Positions 19,775 through 28,851 of a DNA stretch of 64,000 nt are shown one piece after another; positions within the stretch are counted from its first letter, which is position 1, and every line of letters begins with the position of its first letter. The DNA lies in contig NZ_PYJN01000022.1 of the NCBI RefSeq assembly GCF_003025035.1, positions 1 to 64,000 of the forward strand, read 5' to 3'. The DNA is from Rhizobium sp. SEMIA4064 (GTDB lineage: Bacteria > Pseudomonadota > Alphaproteobacteria > Rhizobiales > Rhizobiaceae). Both the position numbers and the translations under genes were made by a program. The notes below the pieces were generated by a model, which was not told the DNA's origin, searched no databases, and was given only the letters and a program-made list of their open reading frames with translations.

Positions 19775-20539
19775 TCAAAAGATCAGAGCGCCAGATAACG
19801 CACCGTCGCGCGTCGTCGGGATGCCGCGCGGCGCCAGCACCGGCACGAAGACGCGGCGTGAGGCGCGGACGGCGACCGGCAGGCCCTGATAGAGCCGCTT
19901 CTGCGCCTCGACGATGATGACGCCGGAGAAAGCCGGCCAGAGAGTGCGCCCGATCCGCTCGAAAGCGCGTCTGAGACGCAGGACGGTGCGCAGTTTCGAA
20001 GGAGGAAAGAACAGCGCCTCGGCGGTTGCTCCCGGCGTGAAGTTGGTCTCGCGCAGCAGCGAGGTGAGCTGCCCGCGCGAATAGGGTCGGCCGGAGCCGA
20101 AGGGCGTATGCTCCATGCGCGCCCACACGCCCGTGCGGTTCGGCACGACGATGACCAGCCGACCGCCCGGCGCCAGCACCCGCCAAAGCTCCTTCAGAGT
20201 CTCGCGCGGGCTCTCGGCGAATTCCAGCGAATGCACCATCAGCACCCGATCGATGGAACTGTCCGGCAGCGGCAATTCCTCATCGAAGATCAGCGCTGTC
20301 GAGGAAACCGAATCCACCGGCCAGTTCACAGCACCTTGCCCCGCCGGCATGAAGGCGAATGTGCGCTCGGTGTCGGCGCGGAAGCGATCGAGATAGGGAA
20401 CGGCATAGCCGAGACCGACAAGACGCTCGTCCGGCAGCCGAGACCAGATCGAGGAAAGCGCCATGGCGATAGACTGCTCGGCCAAGCGCCCAAGCTCGGA
20501 ATGATAGAATTGGCGGAGATCGACGATATCGGCGTGCAT
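19775..20539 (-). CDS. Class I SAM-dependent methyltransferase
   Basis: A 254-residue protein with a methyltransferase type-11-like core. Motif I is [13 protein letters not shown] near residue 40, the post-I acidic region follows, and the central [40 protein letters not shown] is typical of motifs IV-V. The substrate is unknown. The start at 20539 ([14 protein letters not shown]) is preferred; upstream in-frame sequence to 20608 looks non-coding. The first residues lie close to the divergent gloB, so the two genes share an upstream region of about 90 bp. Confidence 0.82.
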   Translation of the reverse strand: MHADIVDLRQFYHSELGRLAEQSIAMALSSIWSRLPDERLVGLGYAVPYLDRFRADTERTFAFMPAGQGAVNWPVDSVSSTALIFDEELPLPDSSIDRVLMVHSLEFAESPRETLKELWRVLAPGGRLVIVVPNRTGVWARMEHTPFGSGRPYSRGQLTSLLRETNFTPGATAEALFFPPSKLRTVLRLRRAFERIGRTLWPAFSGVIIVEAQKRLYQGLPVAVRASRRVFVPVLAPRGIPTTRDGALSGALIF

Positions 20540-20628
20540 CGCCACAAATGTTATCAGCCGCCCGTTGGACTTCAAGGCCGAACCGCCTACATTCCGATGC
20601 AAGCGCATCGATGAGGACTATTTCGACC

Positions 20629-21399
20629 ATGAAACCCTTGGAATTAGAGGTATTTATCTGCCGATCCGACAATTTCGGCGTGCTCGTCCATGATCCAGAA
20701 AGCGGTTACACGGCGTCGATCGACGCGCCCGAAGCCGGGCCTATTCTGGCGGCTGCCAAGCGTCGTGGCTGGACGATCACCCACATCCTCACCACTCATC
20801 ATCACACCGATCACGTCGAGGGTAATCTGGCGCTGAAGGAGCAATTCGGCTGCGAGATCATCGGCCCCATCAACGAAGCCGTCGCCATTCCCGGCCTCGA
20901 CCGCGCCGTCAGCGACGGTGACACCTTCGAATTCGGCGATCACACCGTCAATGTCATCGAGACACCCGGCCATACCGCCGGCCATGTCTGTTACCATTTC
21001 GAGGATGACAAGCTGCTTTTTGCCGCCGACACGCTCTTTGCGCTCGGCTGCGGCCGGCTGTTCGAACGGCCGGCGGCGGATATGTGGGCATCCCTGCAGA
21101 AGCTCGCCGTATTGCCGGACGAAACGGCAATCTATTTCGGCCATGAATATACGCTGTCCAACGCCCGCTTCGCCGTGACCATCGATCCCGACAATGAGAG
21201 GCTGAAGGCACGCGCTGCCGATATCGAGGCCCTGAGAGCCGAAGGCAAATTCACCGTTCCGACGACGCTTGCGCTGGAGAAGGAGACCAATCCCTTCCTG
21301 CGCGCCGCCGATCCGTCGATCCGCAGGCATCTGCTGATGGAAAGCCGCAGCAACGAGGAAGTCTTTGCCGAAATCCGCAAACGCAAGGACAATTTCTGA
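20629..21399 (+). CDS. gloB: Hydroxyacylglutathione hydrolase (glyoxalase II)
   Basis: A 256-residue metallo-beta-lactamase-fold enzyme of the usual GloB length. The binuclear metal motif THHHTDH is at 56-62. Further metal ligands appear in [22 protein letters not shown] and YFGHEYT. It hydrolyses S-D-lactoylglutathione to D-lactate and glutathione, detoxifying methylglyoxal. The start at 20629 follows GAGGA; upstream Met codons give non-conserved extensions. Its stop overlaps the start of the next gene by 1 nt. Confidence 0.94.
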   Translation: MKPLELEVFICRSDNFGVLVHDPESGYTASIDAPEAGPILAAAKRRGWTITHILTTHHHTDHVEGNLALKEQFGCEIIGPINEAVAIPGLDRAVSDGDTFEFGDHTVNVIETPGHTAGHVCYHFEDDKLLFAADTLFALGCGRLFERPAADMWASLQKLAVLPDETAIYFGHEYTLSNARFAVTIDPDNERLKARAADIEALRAEGKFTVPTTLALEKETNPFLRAADPSIRRHLLMESRSNEEVFAEIRKRKDNF

Positions 21400-21824
21400 T
21401 GCGGCCGGAAGAGATCATCGAGGCACTTTCCATGCAGCCGCATCCGGAAGGCGGCTGGTATGTGCAGACATTCCGCGACGAGCACGGCGGCAGCCGTGGT
21501 CATTCGACCGCGATCTACTATCTCCTGCAGGCGGGCCAACGCTCGCATTGGCATCGGGTGCGCGATGCCGCGGAGGTCTGGCATTACTATGCCGGTGCGC
21601 CGCTGGCGCTGCATCGCTCCGCCGACGGCAAGGCGAGCGAGACAATCGTCCTCGGCATCGACCTCGTAAAAGGCGAGCGTCCGCAGGCAATCATTCCCGC
21701 CGACTGGTGGCAGTCCGCCGAAAGCCTCGGCGATTTCACCCTCGTCGGCTGCACGGTCGCACCGGGCTTCGAATTTTCCAGCTTCGAAATGGCGGCTCCA
21801 GACTGGAAGCCTTTGTCGGCCTGA
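21399..21824 (+). CDS. DUF985-type cupin protein
   Basis: A 141-residue single-domain cupin. It opens with EIIEALSMQPHPEGGWYVQTF, as in the DUF985 family. The metal/ligand loops are visible as SHWHRVRDAAEVWHYYAG and the C-terminal GCTVAPGFEFSSFEMA. The function is unknown; similar proteins are often annotated as cupin or sugar-epimerase-like. It is translationally coupled to gloB (TGATG), suggesting co-expression, but a glyoxalase link is only inference. Confidence 0.85.
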   Translation: MRPEEIIEALSMQPHPEGGWYVQTFRDEHGGSRGHSTAIYYLLQAGQRSHWHRVRDAAEVWHYYAGAPLALHRSADGKASETIVLGIDLVKGERPQAIIPADWWQSAESLGDFTLVGCTVAPGFEFSSFEMAAPDWKPLSA

Positions 21825-21854
21825 ACTTTTCCATTCATTGATATCGAGCACGAC

Positions 21855-21887
21855 TCAAGGTGGCTGCTTTGCGCGCGGCCGCCTTGA
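21855..21887 (+). terminator. Hairpin after the cupin gene
   Basis: TCAAGGTGGC (21855-21864) pairs with GCCGCCTTGA (21878-21887) with one G-U pair. It is followed by A rather than T residues, so it is a structural candidate only. Confidence 0.35.
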
Positions 21888-21938
21888 AAAAGCGTCACAC
21901 TGCGTCAGCTTTACACGGGGAGAGAGAAAATTGACTGA

Positions 21939-23114
<1,176 letters not shown>

Positions 23115-23135
23115 GCTGCAGGGACCCGAGCGGAG

Positions 23136-24035
23136 CTATTGCGCCGCTTCCGCCTGCGCCGCTCCATCGCCGTTGCGGCGCAGGATCATCCTGTGCGCTG
23201 CCAGCACTGCCCCGCCGGTGACCAGAAGGCAGGCGAGCGCGATGCCCCAGCTTGGCTCGGCAAAGCCGAACAATGTCAGGATCAGCGTCGAGAGCAGCGG
23301 CGCGGCATAGCTGGCCGCGCCGAGAATCTGGATATCGCCGTTCTTGACGCCATAATCCCAGGCATAGAAGGCGGCCCCCACCGGAAAGAGGCCCAGCCCA
23401 AGCACCGCAACCCATTGCGACGCCGCGTCCGGCCAGATCGTATCCTCCAGGCCAAGGTGGCAAACGAAGGAAAGGGCCGATGTCGCCAGGCAGAAGATGG
23501 TGACGACATCGGTCGAGACCGCTTCGAACCGGCGCGTGATCAGCGAATAGCCGGACCAGGTGAAGGCGCAAAGGAATGCCGCGCCATAGCCGATGGCATA
23601 AGCGCCCTCGAAGTGAAACCCATTGCGGCCAACGATCAGCACCGTGCCGGCGAGACCCATCACCGCGCCGACGATATGGTACCAGCGCAGCCGCTCGCCC
23701 GGCAGCAGCGCCGAGCCGACGACGATCAGCAACGGCCAGAGATAGGCGATCAACCCAGCCTCGACGGCCGGCGCATGGCGCAGCGCGGTGAAATAGAGGA
23801 AATGATAGCCGAATAGCCCGGCAACGCCGGTGATCCACACTTTGGCAGGCTGGCGTAGCAGCCGCAGGCGCTCCGGCCTCAGCACGAGAACAAGGATGCC
23901 GGGGATACTGCCGATGGCGAAACAGACGGCGAGCAATTGAAACGGCGGCATCTTGCCCGATGCCACCGTCAACAGCGCCAGGAACGACCACATCACGATG
24001 GCCGCAAATCCCGTCAATGTTGCCCGAAACTTCAA
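23136..24035 (-). CDS. EamA/DMT-family exporter (YddG-like)
   Basis: A 299-residue integral membrane protein with ten predicted helices in two EamA repeats, including MWSFLALLTVASG, YLWPLLIVVGSALLPGE and GAASYAAPLLSTLILTLFG. The sequence pattern is closest to the aromatic amino-acid exporter YddG group, but substrate assignment is inference. The start appears to be TTG at 24035 with GGGGGG five bases upstream; no better ATG lies at the N-terminal edge. It is convergent with the secreted esterase and follows the DUF3108 gene on the same strand. Confidence 0.82.
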   Translation of the reverse strand: MKFRATLTGFAAIVMWSFLALLTVASGKMPPFQLLAVCFAIGSIPGILVLVLRPERLRLLRQPAKVWITGVAGLFGYHFLYFTALRHAPAVEAGLIAYLWPLLIVVGSALLPGERLRWYHIVGAVMGLAGTVLIVGRNGFHFEGAYAIGYGAAFLCAFTWSGYSLITRRFEAVSTDVVTIFCLATSALSFVCHLGLEDTIWPDAASQWVAVLGLGLFPVGAAFYAWDYGVKNGDIQILGAASYAAPLLSTLILTLFGFAEPSWGIALACLLVTGGAVLAAHRMILRRNGDGAAQAEAAQ

Positions 24036-24079
24036 CTCCGCCCCCCAGTCTATCGCCGCGGGCGTCAGTCAAAACCCGC

Positions 24080-24856
24080 TTAGCTGCCGTATTTCACTGC
24101 GGTGATCGTCACCGTGCCGTATTGCGTCGGGATACGGACGTAGACAGGCGCATATACATTCATGGCATCGGCCTTGGCAAACCAGATCTCCATGCCGTCG
24201 CTCTTGGCGAGATAAAGGTAATCCTTGCGCGTTCCCTTGTAGCCGCTCTTCGGCGTGAAGCGAACGCCGCAGGCAATCGTCTTGCCCTTGAAACCATCCG
24301 TCGAAAACGGGTGCGATCCCTTCGGCGACAGTTTCAGATCCATGCGCATCTCACCGTCGAAGACAGGCAAGGTCTGATTGCAGAGATTGAGATTGGCGGT
24401 AATCGGAAAGATCATCCCGGAAATCGGATCGAGCACCGAGTGGAGATCTCCGTCGCTGAGCGGAATCCAGCTTTGCGGCCGCTTCGGCTCTGGCGTGATC
24501 GTGTTCGACGTCACATTGCCGTTAGTATAGGCGACATCATAGGTACGTTCCTTTTTGCCGCTTTTGTAGAAGAGCTTGTAGTGGGTCGCCTGCAGCCTGT
24601 TATCCCCGACAGTACCGCTCACATCGGTTTTCGCGTCGATCGACGTGACGAGATCGGCAAGACCGGCCGAGGTGATATCCCCCCGGATGGTGAACTGCTT
24701 ATCCTTGACCTCGGTCTTGAAATCCGCCCTCGCGATCGGAATGCCGGCAAGCGCCACGCGATACTGCGTTTCATGCCGCAATTCCTCGGCCGATGCCATG
24801 AATGGCAGCGACGTCACCAGGGCGGAAATGAAAAGCCACCTTCGAAATTGAACCAT
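24080..24856 (-). CDS. DUF3108 exported protein
   Basis: A 258-residue protein with a clear signal peptide cleaved near residue 23 (SLPFMASA). The mature part matches DUF3108: HETQYRVALAGIPIARADF near the start and a C-terminal IWFAKADAMNVYAPVYVRIPTQYGTVTITA. Such proteins are periplasmic or outer-membrane associated and of unknown function; they look beta-rich. The start at 24856 places the signal peptide first; an upstream Met at 24919 would bury it. It is divergent from rpmB, whose promoter lies in the gap. Confidence 0.82.
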   Translation of the reverse strand: MVQFRRWLFISALVTSLPFMASAEELRHETQYRVALAGIPIARADFKTEVKDKQFTIRGDITSAGLADLVTSIDAKTDVSGTVGDNRLQATHYKLFYKSGKKERTYDVAYTNGNVTSNTITPEPKRPQSWIPLSDGDLHSVLDPISGMIFPITANLNLCNQTLPVFDGEMRMDLKLSPKGSHPFSTDGFKGKTIACGVRFTPKSGYKGTRKDYLYLAKSDGMEIWFAKADAMNVYAPVYVRIPTQYGTVTITAVKYGS

Positions 24857-24968
24857 GATCAAAGCCTTCAACAAAGAGCAGGCAGCATATATAGGCGCTT
24901 TATGCACCTGCTGCGACAATCAGAAAACAGCAGCTTTTTGACGGAATTGCGGGAAAGCTCAAGGTTTG

Positions 24969-24997
24969 GCTTGACGTAGCCGGCCGCGCTGACTATA
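24969..24997 (+). promoter_or_regulatory. Sigma-70 promoter of rpmB
   Basis: CTTGAC at 24969-24974 and CTATAG at 24992-24997 are 17 nt apart, a near-ideal rhizobial housekeeping promoter. It lies about 100 nt upstream of the rpmB start. Confidence 0.8.
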
Positions 24998-25093
24998 GAA
25001 CCGCAACTTTCCAATTATGGCCTGTTGGATTGCGCGCCGGGTTTTGCCCGGGATGACTATCCGATGGCCAAGAAAAACAAAAGTAGGTGTTCC

Positions 25094-25402
25094 ATGTCCC
25101 GCATGTGCGAATTGACCGGCAAGGCCGTCCTCGTGGGCAACAATGTTAGCCACGCCAACAACAAGACCAAGCGTCGGTTCCTGCCGAACCTCTGCCAGGT
25201 CACTCTGATTTCTGACGTTCTTGGCCAGCGTTATCGTCTGCGCGTTTCCGCTGCAGCACTCCGCTCGGTCGAGCATCGCGGCGGCCTAGACGCTTTCCTT
25301 ATCAAGGCAAGCGAAAACGAGCTCAGCATGCGCGCCCGCCTGCTGCGTCGCCAGATCGTCAAGAAGACCGCTGAAGCTGCTGAAGCTGCTGTAGCCGCTT
25401 AA
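25094..25402 (+). CDS. rpmB: 50S ribosomal protein L28
   Basis: A 102-residue ribosomal protein. The N-terminus [20 protein letters not shown] and the following [14 protein letters not shown] are characteristic of alphaproteobacterial L28. It starts at 25094 behind AGGTG. The C-terminus carries a short Ala/Glu tail in which an AEAA unit is duplicated by a direct DNA repeat, making it a few residues longer than the form I remember in relatives. A strong promoter lies upstream and a terminator-like hairpin downstream (25430-25467). Confidence 0.95.
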   Translation: MSRMCELTGKAVLVGNNVSHANNKTKRRFLPNLCQVTLISDVLGQRYRLRVSAAALRSVEHRGGLDAFLIKASENELSMRARLLRRQIVKKTAEAAEAAVAA

Positions 25403-25429
25403 GCCAAACTTCTCGATATAATACGGGCT

Positions 25430-25477
25430 AAAAGGCTTGCACGGATAACCTCCGGACAGGCCTTTTTCCATGTCCGG
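25430..25477 (+). promoter_or_regulatory. Competing hairpins: rpmB terminator or transporter leader
   Basis: AAAAGGC (25430-25436) pairs with GCCTTTT (25460-25466) and is followed by T residues, forming a terminator. CCGGACA (25452-25458) pairs with TGTCCGG (25471-25477), which overlaps and excludes the first stem. This is the form of an attenuator ahead of the queuosine-precursor transporter, or simply an rpmB terminator. Confidence 0.5.
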
Positions 25478-25514
25478 TTTCCCTCCAACTGGTGGCATCA
25501 CCCAGGATAAAAAA

Positions 25515-26153
25515 ATGCTGAAATCACGCTATACGCTTGCCTATGTTCTGCTGATGACGCTGGTCGTCGTTGCCTCCAACATCCTCGTGCAGTATCCGCT
25601 GCAGGCGACGATCGCCGGCATCAATCTCGCGGATATCCTGACCTGGGGCGCCTTCACCTATCCCGTCGCCTTCCTGATCACCGACCTGACCAACCGCCAG
25701 TTCGGCCCGAAGGCCGCGCGCAAGGTGGTGTTTGCCGGTTTCGTCGTCGGCGTTACCTTGTCCTTCTTCACCGCACAGCCGCGTATCGCGATTGCCTCGG
25801 GCTCGGCCTATCTCGCCGGCCAGCTTCTCGATATCTCGGTGTTCAACCACCTGCGCCGCATGGCCTGGTGGCGTGCGCCGCTGTTCGGTTCGCTGATCGG
25901 CTCGATGCTGGACACGGTGATGTTCTTCTCCTTTGCCTTCGCCCCCTTCTTCGTCTTCTTCGGCCCGAACGATCCCTTCGCGATCGACTGGGCGCCGATC
26001 CTCGGTGCCTTCTCGACATCGGCACCACGTTGGATTTCCTGGGCGATCGGCGATTTCTCGGTCAAGGTGACCGTCGGCCTCGTCATGCTGCTGCCCTATG
26101 GCGCGCTGATGAACGTGCTGAAACCGATGTCGCAGCAGCAGGCACGAGCCTGA
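25515..26153 (+). CDS. Queuosine precursor transporter (YhhQ/VUT family)
   Basis: A 212-residue integral membrane protein of the VUT/ECF-like COG1738 family, with about six helices. Conserved family segments are NILVQYPLQ, DLTNRQFGPKAARKVVFAGF and SGSAYLAGQLLDISVFNHLRR. E. coli YhhQ imports queuosine precursors (preQ0/preQ1), so salvage for tRNA modification is likely. The start at 25515 has AGGAT 7-8 nt upstream; the in-frame ATG at 25470 has no ribosome site and lies within a hairpin. It follows rpmB by 112 nt, with structured RNA in between. Confidence 0.87.
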   Translation: MLKSRYTLAYVLLMTLVVVASNILVQYPLQATIAGINLADILTWGAFTYPVAFLITDLTNRQFGPKAARKVVFAGFVVGVTLSFFTAQPRIAIASGSAYLAGQLLDISVFNHLRRMAWWRAPLFGSLIGSMLDTVMFFSFAFAPFFVFFGPNDPFAIDWAPILGAFSTSAPRWISWAIGDFSVKVTVGLVMLLPYGALMNVLKPMSQQQARA

Positions 26154-26196
26154 CCGCAAGCACCAGCACGACTACGTTCGCCCGAACTCGCGGCGA

Positions 26197-26703
26197 TCAA
26201 GGCTTCGTCGCAACCGAGGAACCGACCGGCGGCTCCTCATTCACTGCATCGGCGAACTTGCGCATAAGCCGCACCAGTTCGTCGACCTCGTCCGGATTCC
26301 AGCTCTCGAAGATGGCGCGCCCGATCCTTTCGCGCGCCGCGTCGACCAGATCGGTCATCGCCTTGCCTTTTTCGGTGATGACGGCCTCACGGACGCGACG
26401 GTCGGCAGCACTCCCCTTTCGCTCGACCAGCCCGAGGCTTTCCAACTTTGCGACCTGGCGGCTGACGGTGGTGTAGTCCCGCCCCACGCGATCGGCCATT
26501 TCCACCACGCCGATCGGCCCGAACCGCTCGATGCCGACAAGCAACGGAAACAACGCCCGGTCCAGCGGAATTCCCGCCTCCTTGATCAGCACCTCATCGC
26601 GCTGCGGTCGATTTATCACCGCGACGATATCGAGAACAGCCCCATGCAGTTGGCGCAATTGATCGGAGATATGTGTATTTTGCACATTTTTTGTTGACGA
26701 CAT
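26197..26703 (-). CDS. MarR-family transcriptional regulator
   Basis: A 168-residue winged-helix regulator. The helix-turn-helix is seen in IGVVEMADRVGRDYTTVSRQVAKLESLGLVERKGSAADRRVREAVIT, with the wing DRRVR typical of MarR. It starts at 26703 and diverges from an oxidoreductase gene 61 bp away. Two near-identical 13-bp palindromes lie at 26673-26685 (inside its own first codons) and 26722-26734 (between the genes). It therefore probably represses itself and the oxidoreductase in response to an electrophile or quinone-like ligand, which is inference. Confidence 0.88.
   Translation of the reverse strand: MSSTKNVQNTHISDQLRQLHGAVLDIVAVINRPQRDEVLIKEAGIPLDRALFPLLVGIERFGPIGVVEMADRVGRDYTTVSRQVAKLESLGLVERKGSAADRRVREAVITEKGKAMTDLVDAARERIGRAIFESWNPDEVDELVRLMRKFADAVNEEPPVGSSVATKP
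26673..26685. promoter_or_regulatory. Candidate MarR operator inside the marR coding start
   Basis: GTGTATTTTGCAC matches the inverted form of the intergenic site at 11 of 13 positions. It lies over codons 7-11 of the regulator gene. Confidence 0.5.
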
Positions 26704-26721
26704 TCCTGACTCCTCATATAT

Positions 26722-26734
26722 GTGCATTATACAC
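26722..26734. promoter_or_regulatory. Candidate MarR operator in the divergent gap
   Basis: GTGCATTATACAC is an imperfect palindrome centred at 26728, 19 nt upstream of the regulator start and 31 nt upstream of the oxidoreductase start. Confidence 0.55.
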
Positions 26735-26764
26735 GCATTATCGAGATCCAAAAGGATAAATGTC

Positions 26765-27733
26765 ATGAAAGCTGCCATCGTCAGGGAAGCCGGGCACGCG
26801 CCCGTTTACGGAGATTTCGCCGAGCCGGTGCCATCGGCGGATGAGGTTCGCGTCACCGTTACCGCCGCCGCCATCAGCCATGTCGTCAAGGGCCGGGCCT
26901 CGGGCAAACACTACAGCTCGTCCGGCCAGTTCCCCTTTGTCGTCGGCATCGACGGCGTGGGCCGGCTTGACGACGGGCGTCGGGTCTATTTCGTCGTGCC
27001 GAAGGCGCCGTTCGGCAGCATGGCAGAATACGCCGTGGTGTCCCCGGCCCATTGTATAGCCCTGCCCGACGATATCGACGACATCACCGCTGCCGCCATT
27101 GCCAATCCCGGCATGTCCTCCTGGGCCGCCTATACCGAACGCGCCAAACTCAAGGCCGGTGAGACCGTATTGATCAACGGCGCCACCGGCACCGCCGGCC
27201 GCCTCGCCGTGCAGATCGCCAAGCATCTCGGCGCACGCAAGGTGATCGCCACCGGCCGCAACATCGACGCCCTACGCTCGCTTGCGGCGATTGGCGCCGA
27301 TGTGACGATCCCCCTGGTGGAAAACGACGCCGCTCTGGGGGAGAGCTTCAAGCAACAATTCGCCGAGGGCGTAGACGTCGTCATCGACTACCTCTGGGGA
27401 AGAAGCGCCGAACGCCTGCTGATCGCCGCCGCCAAATTCGGCCGGGATGCCGTGCCTCTGCGATTCGTGCAGATCGGTTCCAGCAGCGGGGCGGATATAA
27501 CACTGCCGAGCGCAGTGCTGCGTTCTTCCGCAATCGAGCTGATGGGCAGCGGCATCGGCAGCATATCGGTCGACGGGCTCGTCCATGCCGTCGGCAAGCT
27601 GTTGCGGGCGACCACTCCGGCCGGCTTGACGGTCGCAGTAAAGCCCGTTCCCCTCTCCGACGTCGAGCGGGCATGGCCGGAGGATGACAGCGCGCGGCGC
27701 ACCGTCTTCACGATGAATGCCGTGACATCCTGA
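26765..27733 (+). CDS. Zinc-independent MDR oxidoreductase (quinone reductase-like)
   Basis: A 322-residue medium-chain dehydrogenase/reductase. The cofactor fold shows LINGATGTAGRLAVQIAKHLGA with an NADP-type binding loop, and no catalytic or structural zinc cysteines are visible, so it belongs to the quinone oxidoreductase side of the family. The start at 26765 follows AAGGA. It diverges from a MarR regulator with shared palindromes, suggesting inducible detoxification of quinones or reactive carbonyls. The substrate is unknown. Confidence 0.87.
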   Translation: MKAAIVREAGHAPVYGDFAEPVPSADEVRVTVTAAAISHVVKGRASGKHYSSSGQFPFVVGIDGVGRLDDGRRVYFVVPKAPFGSMAEYAVVSPAHCIALPDDIDDITAAAIANPGMSSWAAYTERAKLKAGETVLINGATGTAGRLAVQIAKHLGARKVIATGRNIDALRSLAAIGADVTIPLVENDAALGESFKQQFAEGVDVVIDYLWGRSAERLLIAAAKFGRDAVPLRFVQIGSSSGADITLPSAVLRSSAIELMGSGIGSISVDGLVHAVGKLLRATTPAGLTVAVKPVPLSDVERAWPEDDSARRTVFTMNAVTS

Positions 27734-27758
27734 GGAACCACGTCAAAGGCGCGGGCCG

Positions 27759-28775
27759 CTATTTCATGCTGACTGCCGTATCGTCCCGCAGCCGGAATTC
27801 CAGCATCAGGCTTCGCTGCAAAATCGAATGGTTGTCGTCGGAGACCATGATCAGGTGGATCGTACCGTCGGCAGCCCGGAAAGCGTCCAGCCCTTCCATA
27901 TTGTCGATCTGCAGATTGGACCCTGCTTCGAAGATGACATTGCCGTCGACGACCGCGCCGGGCTTGATGTCGCCGCCGGCAATACGGCGGATGCGTACGC
28001 CGATCCCGTGCGCCAGATCGAAGCGCCGCTCCAGCAGCAGCAGATCGCCGTCGGGCAGAAAAACACCGTCGCTGGCGTCGAAATCGTCGCTATGGCGCAC
28101 CGTAAAACGGCCCTTCAGCGGCCCATCCAGGATTGCCGCCAGCATGTTGCCTTCATCGTCCAGACTGCGCTCCGCGACGATCACCGCTGCCCCCGCCAAC
28201 GGGCTTGATTGCGGCGCGGTCATCAGGGTTTCCAGGCTGCGGTTGCCGTGCAATTGCTTCTTCGGGATCAGGATCGGAATGCTGCCATCCGGCGGCGATG
28301 TCTCGAAGCCGGGATCGGGATAGGAATCGACGCGATGATTCTGCTCATAGCTGACGAGAACATGGTTGCCCCGTAGCACCAGCCCCTCCGCATCCATCGC
28401 GCCCTTACCGGCATCCGTCTCACCGAAACGGTCGACCATGGGCATGATACGGGCATCGACGATGCCTTTCAGTTTGCCGTCCTCGTCACGCTCGATGGTT
28501 CCCGTCAGCCAATGGCCGGTATCCAGGACCGAAACGAAATGACGCTGATCCGGACGGAAGCGGATGGCGGAGAGGGCGCCGAGAAGCGCATTGCCGGAGC
28601 TGAGTTCGAGGCCGCCGAGAAATTCAAGCGCACCGAACCGTGTCTGCTCGGAACCGGGCTTGAACGCCGAAATCGCCGTCGCGTGGATGTCCGCAGATCC
28701 GCCTTCCGAAGTATCCACAGAGCCACAGCCGGCGAGCAGCATCACAAGCATGGTCGCGCGGCAAAGGCGTTTCAT
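27759..28775 (-). CDS. Esterase-like-activity-of-phytase family lipoprotein
   Basis: A 338-residue exported lipoprotein. The lipobox LLAGC (Cys17) ends a short signal. The mature chain is a beta-propeller-like sequence typical of the phytase-esterase family: LEFLGGLELSSG at the start, DAEGLVLRGNHVLVSYEQNHRV in the middle, DASDGVFLPDGDLLLLERRF, and a final DNMEGLDAFRAADGTIHLIMVSDDN. The biochemical activity of this family is poorly known; calcium-dependent phosphatase or esterase activity is assumed from the name. It converges on the MDR gene and lies downstream of cobT on the same strand. Confidence 0.82.
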   Translation of the reverse strand: MKRLCRATMLVMLLAGCGSVDTSEGGSADIHATAISAFKPGSEQTRFGALEFLGGLELSSGNALLGALSAIRFRPDQRHFVSVLDTGHWLTGTIERDEDGKLKGIVDARIMPMVDRFGETDAGKGAMDAEGLVLRGNHVLVSYEQNHRVDSYPDPGFETSPPDGSIPILIPKKQLHGNRSLETLMTAPQSSPLAGAAVIVAERSLDDEGNMLAAILDGPLKGRFTVRHSDDFDASDGVFLPDGDLLLLERRFDLAHGIGVRIRRIAGGDIKPGAVVDGNVIFEAGSNLQIDNMEGLDAFRAADGTIHLIMVSDDNHSILQRSLMLEFRLRDDTAVSMK

Positions 28776-28851
28776 GGGCTCTCACGGGGCCTTGCAACTG
28801 GGCGGAAATCGCACCGGCCGGAAGGCCGATGCAGGTTTGACTATGGGCTAT

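Noticed and set aside
25484..25515. preQ1-I riboswitch aptamer (CTGGTGGCATCACCCAG followed by an A-run) before the transporter
   Set aside because: A stem and A-rich tail are present, but the loop is too short and the conserved aptamer core is missing. Only the competing-hairpin observation is kept.
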